A DNA stretch of 64,000 nt from Streptomyces fagopyri (GTDB taxonomy: Bacteria; Actinomycetota; Actinomycetes; Streptomycetales; Streptomycetaceae): NCBI RefSeq assembly GCF_009498275.1, contig NZ_CP045643.1, forward strand, positions 2,542,001 to 2,606,000. The letters are read 5' to 3'. This document shows, piece after piece, positions 34,330 to 42,876 of the stretch (its first letter is position 1; each line of letters begins with the position of its first letter). Made by a program: the position numbers and the translations under genes. The notes beneath the pieces are model-generated. The model searched no databases and was not told where the DNA came from. It was given only the letters and a program-made list of their open reading frames with translations.

Positions 34330-35400
34330 TCAGCGCGCCGTCCGGGTGTGGACGTCCTCCACGAGCCGGGTCAGCGCGTCCGGGTCCATGCTCGGCAGGA
34401 CGCCGTGGCCGAGGTTGAAGATGTGGCCCTCCAGACCGGCGGCGGCGTCGAGCACCTCGCGGGTCTTGGCCTCCACGGCCTCGGTCGAGGAGAAGAGCAC
34501 GGCCGGGTCGAGGTTGCCCTGGAGCGCCTTGCCGGGGCCGACCCGGCGCGCGGCCTCGTCGAGCGGCACACGCCAGTCGACGCCGACCACGTCCGCGCCC
34601 GCCTCGCCCATCAGGCCGAGGAGTTCGCCGGTGCCGACGCCGAAGTGGATGCGCGGGACGCCGTACCCGGCAACGGACTCGAAGACCTTGGTGGACGCGG
34701 GCATCACCGAGCGGCGGTAGTCGGCGGGCGCCAGGGCGCCGACCCAGGAGTCGAAGAGCTGCACGGCGCTCGCGCCCGCCTCGATCTGCACCTTGAGGAA
34801 GGCGGAGGTGATCTCGGCGAGGCGGTCGAGCAGGTCGGCCCACAACTGCGGGTCCCCGTACATCAGCGCCTTGGTGTGCTCGTGGTTCTTGGACGGACCG
34901 CCCTCCACGAGGTAGCTCGCGAGAGTGAAGGGCGCGCCCGCGAAGCCGATGAGGGGCGTCTCGCCCAGCTCGGCCGTCAGGAGCTTGATCGCGTCGGTGA
35001 CGTACGAGACGTCGTCGGGCGTCAGATCGCGCAGCTGCGCCAGGTCGGCGCGGGTGCGGATCGGCTTCTCGACGACCGGACCGACGCCCGGCTTGATGTC
35101 GAGGTCGACGCCGATCGCCTTCAGCGGGACGACGATGTCGCTGAAGTAGATCGCCGCGTCGACGCCGTGCCGGCGCACCGGCTGGAGGGTGATCTCGGCG
35201 ACGAGCTCCGGCCGCGTGCAGGACTCCAGCATCGGAATGCCCTCGCGCACCTTGAGGTACTCGGGCAGCGAGCGACCGGCCTGCCGCATGAACCACACCG
35301 GCGTGTGCGGCACGGGCTCGCGCCTGCACGCCTTGAGGAAGGCGGACTCGTACGTGGCTGTCGGCGGCTGGCCCGCGGCGGGGCGGTCATTGGCACTCAC
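34330..35400 (-). CDS. hemE: Uroporphyrinogen decarboxylase HemE
   Basis: 356 aa cytosolic enzyme that decarboxylates uroporphyrinogen III to coproporphyrinogen III. The signature [14 protein letters not shown] (about 35-48), the substrate Asp in IYFSDIVVP, and [10 protein letters not shown] and [16 protein letters not shown] at the C-terminal side are all present. It supplies the substrate for the hemG/Y and hemQ products encoded about 5 kb away on the same strand. GTG 35400; a GGGAG lies about 11 nt upstream. Confidence 0.96.
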   Translation of the reverse strand: MSANDRPAAGQPPTATYESAFLKACRREPVPHTPVWFMRQAGRSLPEYLKVREGIPMLESCTRPELVAEITLQPVRRHGVDAAIYFSDIVVPLKAIGVDLDIKPGVGPVVEKPIRTRADLAQLRDLTPDDVSYVTDAIKLLTAELGETPLIGFAGAPFTLASYLVEGGPSKNHEHTKALMYGDPQLWADLLDRLAEITSAFLKVQIEAGASAVQLFDSWVGALAPADYRRSVMPASTKVFESVAGYGVPRIHFGVGTGELLGLMGEAGADVVGVDWRVPLDEAARRVGPGKALQGNLDPAVLFSSTEAVEAKTREVLDAAAGLEGHIFNLGHGVLPSMDPDALTRLVEDVHTRTAR

Positions 35401-35559
35401 GACGGAAAGTCTCCCACGCCCCGCGTGCCCTCAAGTGCCGGGCTCCGGCGCGGGCGCGCACCCCGGCCCCGGCACCGGGACCGGCTCGTTCGCGCGGCAC
35501 GAACCGGACAGTGGTCCCACGCACGGGTGTCTCTCCCTGCGCGCGGGCCCAGTTCCCCT

Positions 35560-35565
35560 TAATCT
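35560..35565 (+). promoter_or_regulatory. -10 element for leaderless DUF3000 gene
   Basis: TAATCT ends 7 nt before the ATG at 35573, with no ribosome-binding site between. Confidence 0.5.
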
Positions 35566-35572
35566 TCCCCGC

Positions 35573-36241
35573 ATGGCTGCGGCTCAGGGACGACTGTCGG
35601 ACGGCGCTGGGGGAATGGACGATGCCAAGGAGGGGGACCAAGATGCGAAGGAGACTTCTCCGTTGCCGTTCCGGGCCGCCGTCGACGCGCTGAAGGGGGC
35701 CCGGCTGCGCCCGGAGATCGAGATCGACCCGACGCGTCCGCCACAGCGCCTGGCCCCGTACTCGTACGCGCTGGAGGCCGCGGTCGTCGCCGAGGACGAG
35801 GATCTCGCGGACGGCCGGCTGGTCCTGCTGCACGACCCGGCGGGCCACGAGGCCTGGCAGGGCGCCTTCCGCCTGGTGACACTGATCCGCGCCGAGCTGG
35901 AGCCGGAGATGGCCACCGACCCGCTGCTCCCCGACGTCTCCTGGTCGTGGCTGACCGGCGCGCTGCAGGCCCGCGGTCTGTCGTACGGCGAGCCGAGCGG
36001 CACCGTCACCCGGGCGAGCTCGCACTATTTCGGGGGGTTGTCCGAGCGTCCGTCCGCGTCCCAGATCGAGATCCGCGCCTCCTGGACGCCGCGCGAGGGG
36101 CTGGGAGGCGTACCGGACACCGCCGCGCACCTCGCCGCCTGGTGCGATCTGCTCTGTCAGATCGCCGGTCTGCCGCCGGCCGGGCCGGGCGACGCCTCGG
36201 TGGTGACGCTGCCGCAGCGCCGCGGTCCCCAGTCGCGCTGA
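35573..36241 (+). CDS. DUF3000 protein
   Basis: 222 aa DUF3000 family, an actinobacterial protein found next to hemE. The conserved core starts at about residue 33 (FRAAVDALKGARLRPEIEID) and includes RLAPYSYALEAAV, DGRLVLLHDPAGHEAWQG, DVSWSWLTGAL, SYGEPSGTVTRASSHYFGGL and SQIEIRASWTP. No catalytic motif is evident and the function is unknown. A mutual location with hemE (divergent starts 172 bp apart) is conserved by recollection. The first 30 residues are a charged extension; ATG 35573 is supported by a -10 box 7 nt upstream. Confidence 0.88.
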   Translation: MAAAQGRLSDGAGGMDDAKEGDQDAKETSPLPFRAAVDALKGARLRPEIEIDPTRPPQRLAPYSYALEAAVVAEDEDLADGRLVLLHDPAGHEAWQGAFRLVTLIRAELEPEMATDPLLPDVSWSWLTGALQARGLSYGEPSGTVTRASSHYFGGLSERPSASQIEIRASWTPREGLGGVPDTAAHLAAWCDLLCQIAGLPPAGPGDASVVTLPQRRGPQSR

Positions 36242-36750
36242 GCACGCGGCGGTGAGCGCTCCCCCAGGCACTCACCGAGCCGCGCACCCCGCCACCCCCT
36301 CAGCACCCGCCCCCTCAGCACCCGCCCCGTCATCCCCCTCACCGTTCGACCCTCACCGTTCGGCCCCGGGCGGCCAAGCACTCACCGCCCCCACGCCGGG
36401 CGGCACTTTCTTGTGCGCGGACCGTCGCGCGGGCCGGCGCACGGGGCGCCGCGCGGGCCGACGCTCCGTCGGTACGCGGACGGACGCGCGAGCGCCACAC
36501 ACCTTTCCGAATTCGTTGCCGAGGCTTTGTCGATACGGCCACTTTCAGCCGTGTCGCGACACGGAACGACTCGGTTCGATCTTCGGATGATCGATCGCGT
36601 GTCCGAATTGCACGGATTGTTACTCACCAAATCGTGATCATTCTCTAAAGGAGAACGGGTTTGGTGCCGAAGACGTCTGTGACCTTGAAAGCACGGTTCG
36701 TCCCGGCTTCATCCCCAGAGCCGGTCCCGTCCCGCACCCCAGGAGGCCTG
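36242..36750. other. Long leader region upstream of the LuxR-type regulator
   Basis: 509 bp without a gene. 36290-36380 carries short direct repeats (CCCCTCAGCACCCGCC twice, CTCACCGTTCG twice). 36520-36660 is relatively A/T-rich and holds the palindrome at 36549-36564, then AAAGGAG before an alternative TTG/GTG start at 36661/36664. Confidence 0.6.
36549..36564. promoter_or_regulatory. 16-bp perfect palindrome upstream of response regulator
   Basis: CCGTGTCGCGACACGG is fully symmetric and lies about 100-200 bp before the regulator start, depending on the start chosen. It may be an operator, possibly for autoregulation. Confidence 0.4.
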
Positions 36751-37413
36751 GTGTCCGTTCTCCTCGAGCAGCCCGCAAGCCTGGTCGCCTACCGCCCGAA
36801 CAAGCCGACCGCCATGGTGGTCGTGGCCGACCCACGGGTCCGTTCCACCGTCACACGCCACCTCTGGGCGCTCGGAGTGCGCGACGTCATCGAGGCGTCG
36901 TCCGTCGCGGAGGCCCGCCCCCGAATCGGCAACCCGCGCGACATCTGTGTCGCCGACGTCCACCTTCCCGACGGCAGCGGGCTCACCCTGCTGTCCGAGA
37001 CCCGGGCCGCCGGCTGGCCCAACGGCCTCGCCCTTTCCGCCGCCGACGACATCGGCGCCGTACGCAACGCACTCGCGGGCGGCGTCAAGGGCTATGTCGT
37101 CACCGGCACCCGTACCAACGTCGGGCTCCCCACCCGGCCGGGCGCCGCGCCCATCGGCTCGGCCGCCGCCCGTATGCACCGCCGCCCCCCGGGTGCCCCG
37201 AGCCACCCGGGCGGCTACCGCGAGCTCTCCGGCCGTGAGGTCGAGGTGCTCCGGCTGGTCGCGGAGGGCCAGTCGAACAAGGCCATCGGCGTCTCGATGG
37301 GCCTGTCCGCGCTGACCGTCAAGAGCCACCTCGCCCGTATCGCCCGCAAGCTCGGCACGGGCGACCGTGCCGGCATGGTGGCGGTGGCCCTGCGGACGGG
37401 GATCATCCACTGA
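36751..37413 (+). CDS. LuxR/NarL-type response regulator (orphan)
   Basis: 220 aa. Receiver domain at about 20-125 with acidic pocket Asp27 (VVVADPRV), phospho-acceptor Asp69 (CVADVHLPDG) and Lys113 (GGVKGYVV), then a linker and a GerE/LuxR helix-turn-helix (RELSGREVEVLRLVAEGQSN to VKSHLARIARKLG). No sensor kinase is adjacent, so it is an orphan. GTG 36751 is chosen for a perfect AGGAGG 4 nt before; an in-frame GTG 36664 (or TTG 36661) also has AAAGGAG and would add 29-30 residues. Receiver spacing favours the later start, but both may be used. A palindromic terminator follows. Confidence 0.88.
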   Translation: MSVLLEQPASLVAYRPNKPTAMVVVADPRVRSTVTRHLWALGVRDVIEASSVAEARPRIGNPRDICVADVHLPDGSGLTLLSETRAAGWPNGLALSAADDIGAVRNALAGGVKGYVVTGTRTNVGLPTRPGAAPIGSAAARMHRRPPGAPSHPGGYRELSGREVEVLRLVAEGQSNKAIGVSMGLSALTVKSHLARIARKLGTGDRAGMVAVALRTGIIH

Positions 37414-37500
37414 CCCCGCGTACGCGAACGCCCAGCCACACCCCGTCCACCCGTTCGTGAACGCGATCTTTCACCGACCTGACTGGTTTACGACCCTCAT

Positions 37501-37534
37501 ACGCCCGTCGACGGAACGTTCCGTCGGCGGGCGT
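37501..37534. terminator. 34-bp near-perfect palindrome after the response regulator
   Basis: Arms ACGCCCGTCGACGGAAC and GTTCCGTCGGCGGGCGT pair over 17 bp with a single T:G wobble. It lies 88 bp after the regulator stop and 26 bp before the RNase D start, so it may be a terminator or an operator for the downstream promoter. Confidence 0.55.
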
Positions 37535-37548
37535 AGTCCATACACGGA

Positions 37549-37554
37549 TACCCT
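37549..37554 (+). promoter_or_regulatory. -10 element for leaderless RNase D gene
   Basis: TACCCT ends 6 nt before the GTG at 37561. There is no ribosome-binding site. Confidence 0.5.
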
Positions 37555-37560
37555 TGACAG

Positions 37561-38835
37561 GTGACCGACGCCCAAGAGACCGCAGCAGACAGCTCACTGC
37601 GAACCACCGGAGGCGGCCCTCCGGACGACGTCGAATCGGCGCCGATCCCTTTGCTTGAGCCCCGGGAGGGCATTCCGCCCGTCGTGGCCGACGCGACCGC
37701 GCTCGCCGAGGTGATCGCCGCGTTCGCCGCCGGATCGGGGCCCGTGGCCGTCGACGCCGAACGCGCGTCCGGCTACCGGTACGGCCAGCGCGCCTACCTG
37801 GTGCAGCTGCGCCGTGAGGGCGCGGGCAGCGCCCTGATCGATCCCGTCGCCTGCCCCGACCTGTCGGGCCTCGGCGAGGCGATCACCGGAGTGGAGTGGG
37901 TGCTGCACGCCGCCACCCAGGACCTGCCCTGCCTGCGCGAGATAGGCATGGTGCCGACGCGGCTCTTCGACACCGAGCTGGCCGGCCGTCTCGCCGGGTT
38001 CCCCCGGGTGGGCCTCGGCGCGATGGTCGAGAGCGTCCTCGGCTTCACCCTGGAGAAGGGGCACTCCGCGGTCGACTGGTCCACGCGCCCCCTCCCGGAG
38101 CCGTGGCTCCGCTACGCCGCGCTCGACGTCGAACTGCTCGTCGACCTGCGCGACGCCCTGGAGAAGGAGCTCGACCGGCAGGGCAAGCTGGAATGGGCCC
38201 AGCAGGAGTTCGACGCGATCGCGCAGGCCGAGCCCGCGCCGCCGCGCAAGGACCCCTGGCGCCGTACGTCCGGGATGCACAAGGTGCGCCGCCGTCGGCA
38301 GATGGCGGTCGTACGGGAGCTGTGGGAGGCCCGGGACCAGGTCGCCCAGCGCCGCGACATCTCGCCGGGCAAGGTCCTCGGGGACGCGGCGATCGTCGAG
38401 GCCGCGCTCTCCCTGCCGCCCAACGTGCACGCCCTGTCCGCGCTGAACGGCTACGGGCACCGCATGGGGCGGCGCCAGCTGGAGCAGTGGCAGGCCGCGG
38501 TCGACCGCGCCAAGGCGCTGCCCGACGCCGAGCTGCCGCAGCCGGGGCAGCCGGTGACCGGCCCGCCGCCGCCGCGCGCCTGGGCCGACAAGGACCCGGC
38601 CGCCGCCGCCCGGCTCTCCGCCGCGCGCGCCGCCGTCTCGGCACTCGCCGAACAGCTCAACATGCCGCAGGAGAACCTGATCACCCCGGACACCGTGCGA
38701 CGGGTGTGCTGGGAGCCGCCGACGACGCCGGACGCGGGGGCCGTGGCCGCCGCGCTCGCCGGGTACGGCGCCCGGGCTTGGCAGGTCGAACAGGTGACTC
38801 CGGTACTGGTGACCTCGCTGTCCGCCGAGGACTGA
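37561..38835 (+). CDS. Ribonuclease D-like 3'-5' exonuclease with HRDC domain
   Basis: 424 aa. A DEDDy exonuclease domain at about 40-215: AVDAERASGYRYGQ (D and E), LHAATQDLPCL (D), RYAALDVELLVDL (Y and D). An HRDC domain follows at about 240-320 (RRQMAVVRELWEARDQVAQR) with a C-terminal extension ending in a second helical region. RNase D matures 3' ends of tRNA and other small RNAs; actinobacterial members are long because of the C-terminal part. GTG 37561 is leaderless by promoter position. It is the only gene of its transcript. Confidence 0.9.
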   Translation: MTDAQETAADSSLRTTGGGPPDDVESAPIPLLEPREGIPPVVADATALAEVIAAFAAGSGPVAVDAERASGYRYGQRAYLVQLRREGAGSALIDPVACPDLSGLGEAITGVEWVLHAATQDLPCLREIGMVPTRLFDTELAGRLAGFPRVGLGAMVESVLGFTLEKGHSAVDWSTRPLPEPWLRYAALDVELLVDLRDALEKELDRQGKLEWAQQEFDAIAQAEPAPPRKDPWRRTSGMHKVRRRRQMAVVRELWEARDQVAQRRDISPGKVLGDAAIVEAALSLPPNVHALSALNGYGHRMGRRQLEQWQAAVDRAKALPDAELPQPGQPVTGPPPPRAWADKDPAAAARLSAARAAVSALAEQLNMPQENLITPDTVRRVCWEPPTTPDAGAVAAALAGYGARAWQVEQVTPVLVTSLSAED

Positions 38836-39254
38836 CGGACCGGGACCGCACGCGAGACCGGCCCGCGCTTCCCCGGAGCGCGGGCCCGCCCGCACCGGCC
38901 TCCACCCCCCGCCGGGCTCCGGCCGTGCCGTGATCGCCCTTCGGAGCCCGCCGAACGGTCCCGCGAACCGGAACGGCGACATCGAAATCACGCCAAGATC
39001 TCCGGCCGGCGAGCGGCCGAAAGGGGCGATCCCCTCGTCGCCACGGCCGGCCCCCGCACGAGAGCGACGGCCCCGCTCGTGGGTTCCGGCCCCCGGAGAC
39101 CACTCCCGCGCGACCTTGTCCCCGTGTGACGTTCGCCGCTCCCGGCGCCGGGACTGGGCAGGGTGGTTACTCGTAAGTAGCATGGAGAGGTGAGCGCGCG
39201 CTCAGGCGTGTGCGCCGCGCAGCAGTGCCATCCCGCATCTGGAGGAGAGCCATC
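38836..39254. other. Upstream region of the fadAB operon
   Basis: 419 bp without a supported gene. It contains the TACTCGTAAGTA dyad at 39168-39179 and a GGAGGAGAG ribosome-binding site before the fadA GTG. The first 250 bp show nothing distinctive. Confidence 0.6.
39168..39179. promoter_or_regulatory. TACT-N4-AGTA dyad upstream of fadA
   Basis: TACTCGTAAGTA has matching 4-bp arms (TACT / AGTA) around CGTA. It sits 75 bp before the fadA start, in the expected promoter area, and resembles short TetR-type operators. The cognate regulator is not identifiable. Confidence 0.4.
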
Positions 39255-40481
39255 GTGCCTCGTACCGTCAGGGACGTCGTCTTCGTCGACGGCGTCCGCA
39301 CCCCGTTCGGCAAGGCGGGCCCGAAGGGCATCTACCACGAGACCCGCGCCGACGACCTCGTCGTGAAGGCCATCCGGGAGCTGCTGCGCCGCAACCCGGG
39401 CCTCGACCCGAAGAAGATCGACGAGGTCGCCATCGCCGCGACCACGCAGATCGGTGACCAGGGTCTGACGCTGGGCCGCACGGCCGGCATCCTCGCCGGA
39501 CTCCCCCAGTCGGTCCCCGGCTACTCCATCGACCGCATGTGCGCGGGCGCGCTGACCGCCGTCACCAGCACCGCGGGCTCCATCGCCTTCGGCGCCTACG
39601 ACGCCGTCATCGCCGGTGGTGTCGAGCACATGGGCCGCCACCCGATGGGCGAGGGCGTGGACCCGAACCCGCGCTTCGTCAGCGAGAAGCTGGTCGACGA
39701 GTCCGCCCTGTTCATGGGCATGACCGCCGAGAACCTGCACGACCGCTACCCGGCCATCACCAAGCGGCGCGCCGACGAGTACGCGGTGCGCTCGCAGGAG
39801 AAGGCCGCCAAGGCGTACGCCAACGGCAAGATCCAGCAGGACCTGGTGCCGGTCTCGGTGCGCAACACCAACGCGGAGGTCGGCGAGACGGGCTGGGGCC
39901 TGGTCACCGCCGACGAGCCGATGCGCCCGGGTACGACGCTGGAGAACCTGGCGGGCCTCAAGACGCCCTTCCGCGTCCACGGCCGGGTCACCGCGGGCAA
40001 CGCGGCCGGTCTCAACGACGGTGCGACCGCGTCGATCATCGCCTCCGAGGACTTCGCCCGCGAGCACGACCTGCCGGTACGGATGCGCCTGGTCTCGTAC
40101 GCCTTCGCGGGCGTCGAGCCGGAGGTCATGGGCTACGGCCCGATCCCGGCCACCGAGAAGGCCCTCGCCAAGGCCGGCCTGTCGATCGAGGACATCAACC
40201 TCTTCGAGATCAACGAGGCCTTCGCCGTCCAGGTCCTCGCCTTCCTGGAGCACTACGGCATCGCCGACGACGACGCGCGCGTCAACCAGTACGGCGGCGC
40301 CATCGCGTACGGCCACCCGCTCGCCTCCTCCGGCGTCCGCCTGATGACGCAGCTGGCCCGCCAGTTCGAGGAGCAGCCGGAGGTCCGCTACGGCCTGACC
40401 ACCATGTGCGTCGGCTTCGGCATGGGCGCCACGGTCATCTGGGAGAACCCGCACCACAAGGACGCCGGAGGCGACAAGTGA
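39255..40481 (+). CDS. fadA: Acetyl-CoA C-acyltransferase (thiolase) FadA
   Basis: 408 aa thiolase that performs the last step of beta-oxidation. The acylated Cys is C96 in SIDRMCAGALTAV; the catalytic His regions are NEAFAVQ and YGGAIAYGHPLASSG, and the second Cys is in TTMCVGFGMGA. GTG 39255 has GGAGGAGAG upstream; in-frame ATG-less extension to 39210 is not supported. The stop overlaps the fadB GTG (GTGA), so both subunits of the trifunctional complex are co-translated. Corresponds to S. coelicolor SCO6027 from memory. Confidence 0.93.
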   Translation: MPRTVRDVVFVDGVRTPFGKAGPKGIYHETRADDLVVKAIRELLRRNPGLDPKKIDEVAIAATTQIGDQGLTLGRTAGILAGLPQSVPGYSIDRMCAGALTAVTSTAGSIAFGAYDAVIAGGVEHMGRHPMGEGVDPNPRFVSEKLVDESALFMGMTAENLHDRYPAITKRRADEYAVRSQEKAAKAYANGKIQQDLVPVSVRNTNAEVGETGWGLVTADEPMRPGTTLENLAGLKTPFRVHGRVTAGNAAGLNDGATASIIASEDFAREHDLPVRMRLVSYAFAGVEPEVMGYGPIPATEKALAKAGLSIEDINLFEINEAFAVQVLAFLEHYGIADDDARVNQYGGAIAYGHPLASSGVRLMTQLARQFEEQPEVRYGLTTMCVGFGMGATVIWENPHHKDAGGDK

Positions 40482-42613
40482 GCACCGCTGAACTCCTCAA
40501 GGGCGCGGCCGAGCTGTTCCCCGACGAGGTCGTGACGTCCGCGCACGTACGCCACCTCGACCTGCCGTTCGGTGCCGGGCGCTTCGCGCTCATCACCCTC
40601 GACAACGGCTTCGACCACACCAAGCCGACCACCTTCGGCCCGGCTTCGCTGGCGAACCTCGACGCCGCCGTCGACCAGGTCGAGAAGGAGGCCGCGGCCG
40701 GCGAGATCGTCGGTGTCGGTGTCACCGGCAAGCCCTTCATCTTCGCGGTCGGCGCCGACCTCAAGGGTGTCGAGCTGCTCAAGGAGCACCAGGACGCGCT
40801 CGCCATCGGCAAGGGCGGCCACGAGGTCTTCAAGCGTCTGTCGGGCCTCGCGGTCCCGACGTTCGCGTACTACAACGGCGCGGCGATGGGCGGTGGCGTC
40901 GAGGTCGGTCTGCACTGCTCCTACCGGACCGTCTCCGCGGCCCTGCCGGCGTTCTCGCTGCCCGAGGTCTTCCTCGGTCTGGTCCCCGGCTGGGGCGGCT
41001 GCACGATCCTGCCGAACCTGATCGGCGCCGACAAGGCCGTCTCGGTCATCATCGAGAACTCGCTCAACCAGAACAAGCAGCTCAAGGGCGGCCAGGTCTA
41101 CGACCTCGGCATCGCCGACGCGCTGTTCGAGGGCGCGGACTTCCTGGAGCAGTCGCTGCTGTGGACGGCCGCCGTCCTCAAGGGCGAGATCGCCGTCGAG
41201 CGTCCGGCGATCGACCGCGGCGAGGCCTGGGACCAGGCCGTCGCGCGCGGCCGGTCCATCGCCGACAGCAAGGTGCACGGGGCGGCCCCGGCCGCGTACC
41301 GCGCGCTGGAGATCATCGAGGCGGCCAAGGACGGCGACCTCCAGAAGGGGTACGACGCCGAGGACATGGCGCTCGCCGACCTGATCATGGGCGGCGAACT
41401 GCGGTCGGGCATCTACGCGTTCAACCTGGTCCAGAAGCGCGGCAAGCGCCCGGCCGGCGCCCCGGACAAGTCCCTGGCCCGTCCGGTCACCAAGGTCGGC
41501 GTCGTCGGCGCGGGCCTGATGGCCTCCCAGCTGGCGCTGTTGTTCCTGCGCCGGCTGGAGGTGCCGGTCGTGCTGACCGACATCGACCAGGAGCGCGTCG
41601 ACAAGGGTGTGGGCTACGTCCACGCCGAGATCGACAAGCTGCTCCTCAAGGGCCGTGTCAACCAGGACAAGGCCAACCGCCTCAAGGCCCTGGTCTCCGG
41701 TGTGCTGGACAAGGCCGAGGGCTTCTCCGACGCCGACTTCATCATCGAGGCCGTCTTCGAGGAGATCGGCGTCAAGCAGCAGGTGTTCGCGGAGGTCGAG
41801 GCGGTCGCCCCGGCCCACGCGATCCTCGCCACCAACACCTCCTCGCTGTCGGTGAGCGAGATGGCGTCGAAGCTGAAGAACCCCGAGCGGGTCGTCGGCT
41901 TCCACTTCTTCAACCCCGTCGCGATCCTCCCGCTCCTGGAGATCGTGCGCGGCGAGCGGACGGACGACGCCTCGCTCGCCACGGCGTTCGCCGTCGCCAA
42001 GAAGCTGAAGAAGACCGCGGTCCTGGTGAAGGACGCCCCGGCGTTCGTCGTGAACCGCATCCTCACCCGCTTCATGGGCGAGATCCAGAACGTCATCGAC
42101 GAGGGCACCCCCGTCGTCGTCGCGGAGAAGGCGGTGGAGCCCCTGGGCCTGCCGATGTCCCCGCTGGTCCTGCTCGAACTGGTCGGTCCCGCGATCGGCC
42201 TGCACGTCTCGGAGACCCTCAACCGGGCCTTCCCGGACCGCTTCACGGTCTCCTCGAACCTCGCGGCCGTCGTCAAGGCGGGCAAGCGGGGCTTCTACGT
42301 GTACTCCGCCGAGAACGGCTTCAAGCCGGAGCTGGACCCGGAGGTCGCCGCGCTCCTCCAGCAGGGCGACGTCGTCCTCAGCGAGGAGCAGGTCCGTGAC
42401 CGCGTCCTGGACGCCGTCGCCCAGGAGATCGGGCTCATGCTCGACGAGGGTGTCGTCGCCGAGGCGCAGGACATCGACCTCTGCCTCATCACCGGTGCGG
42501 GCTGGCCCTTCCACCTGGGCGGGCTCACCCCGTACCTGGACCGTGAGGGTGTCTCCGAGCGCGTGAACGGCAAGCGGTTCCTGGAGACGGGCGTGGCTTC
42601 CGTCCCCGCGTAG
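40478..42613 (+). CDS. fadB: Fatty-oxidation complex alpha subunit FadB (enoyl-CoA hydratase / 3-hydroxyacyl-CoA dehydrogenase)
   Basis: 711 aa bifunctional enzyme. The N-terminal crotonase domain (about 20-300) has the oxyanion-loop regions IFAVGADLKGV and YNGAAMGGGVEVGLHC and the Glu-bearing SLPEVFLGLVPGWGG. The 3-hydroxyacyl-CoA dehydrogenase part starts with the NAD loop VGVVGAGLMASQLA (about 345-358), contains the catalytic His in GFHFFNPV and ends with two 3HCDH C-terminal repeats (VVNRILTRFMGE and LITGAGWPFHLGG). Together with FadA it forms the beta-oxidation complex. The start GTG overlaps the fadA stop by 4 bp. Confidence 0.95.
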   Translation: MSTAELLKGAAELFPDEVVTSAHVRHLDLPFGAGRFALITLDNGFDHTKPTTFGPASLANLDAAVDQVEKEAAAGEIVGVGVTGKPFIFAVGADLKGVELLKEHQDALAIGKGGHEVFKRLSGLAVPTFAYYNGAAMGGGVEVGLHCSYRTVSAALPAFSLPEVFLGLVPGWGGCTILPNLIGADKAVSVIIENSLNQNKQLKGGQVYDLGIADALFEGADFLEQSLLWTAAVLKGEIAVERPAIDRGEAWDQAVARGRSIADSKVHGAAPAAYRALEIIEAAKDGDLQKGYDAEDMALADLIMGGELRSGIYAFNLVQKRGKRPAGAPDKSLARPVTKVGVVGAGLMASQLALLFLRRLEVPVVLTDIDQERVDKGVGYVHAEIDKLLLKGRVNQDKANRLKALVSGVLDKAEGFSDADFIIEAVFEEIGVKQQVFAEVEAVAPAHAILATNTSSLSVSEMASKLKNPERVVGFHFFNPVAILPLLEIVRGERTDDASLATAFAVAKKLKKTAVLVKDAPAFVVNRILTRFMGEIQNVIDEGTPVVVAEKAVEPLGLPMSPLVLLELVGPAIGLHVSETLNRAFPDRFTVSSNLAAVVKAGKRGFYVYSAENGFKPELDPEVAALLQQGDVVLSEEQVRDRVLDAVAQEIGLMLDEGVVAEAQDIDLCLITGAGWPFHLGGLTPYLDREGVSERVNGKRFLETGVASVPA

Positions 42614-42633
42614 CCCTCCGCCGGTTTTCGTGG

Positions 42634-42665
42634 GTGCCCCGTACGCCTTTCGGTGTGCGGGGCAC
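42634..42665 (+). terminator. Terminator of fadAB
   Basis: GTGCCCCGTAC pairs with GTGCGGGGCAC (11 bp, one G:T wobble) around a 10-nt loop, 20 bp after the fadB stop. Confidence 0.65.
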
Positions 42666-42685
42666 TCGGGCGTTCGCGGCCCGGC

Positions 42686-42737
42686 CGCCAGTGCCGCCCT
42701 GCCGCCGCGGGCGCCAGTGCCGCGCTGCCGCCGCGGG
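42686..42737. repeat. 26-bp direct repeat, two copies
   Basis: Two head-to-tail 26-bp units beginning CGCCAGTGCCGC, differing at one base, directly after the fadB terminator. Confidence 0.85.
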
Positions 42738-42770
42738 CTGTTTTCCGGGTGCGGGAGGGCGGGCGGCTGG

Positions 42771-42800
42771 GCGCGCAGTTCCCCGCGCCCCCTGACGGGG
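42771..42800. repeat. Probable dispersed Streptomyces intergenic repeat
   Basis: GCGCGCAGTTCCCCGCGCCC followed by CCTGACGGGG matches, from memory, a motif found between genes in many Streptomyces genomes. CCCC...GGGG arms suggest a hairpin. Only one copy is in this window. Confidence 0.45.
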
Positions 42801-42876
42801 CCCGGTGTGCGTTCGTCGGTCCGGGACGTGGGTGGTCGCGCCCCGGCCGCCTCCGCACTTCTGGGTGCAGTGGGCG

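Noticed and set aside
37501..37534. Mobile-element terminal repeat
   Set aside because: A single palindrome next to a promoter, with no transposase or target duplication nearby; best read as a terminator or operator.
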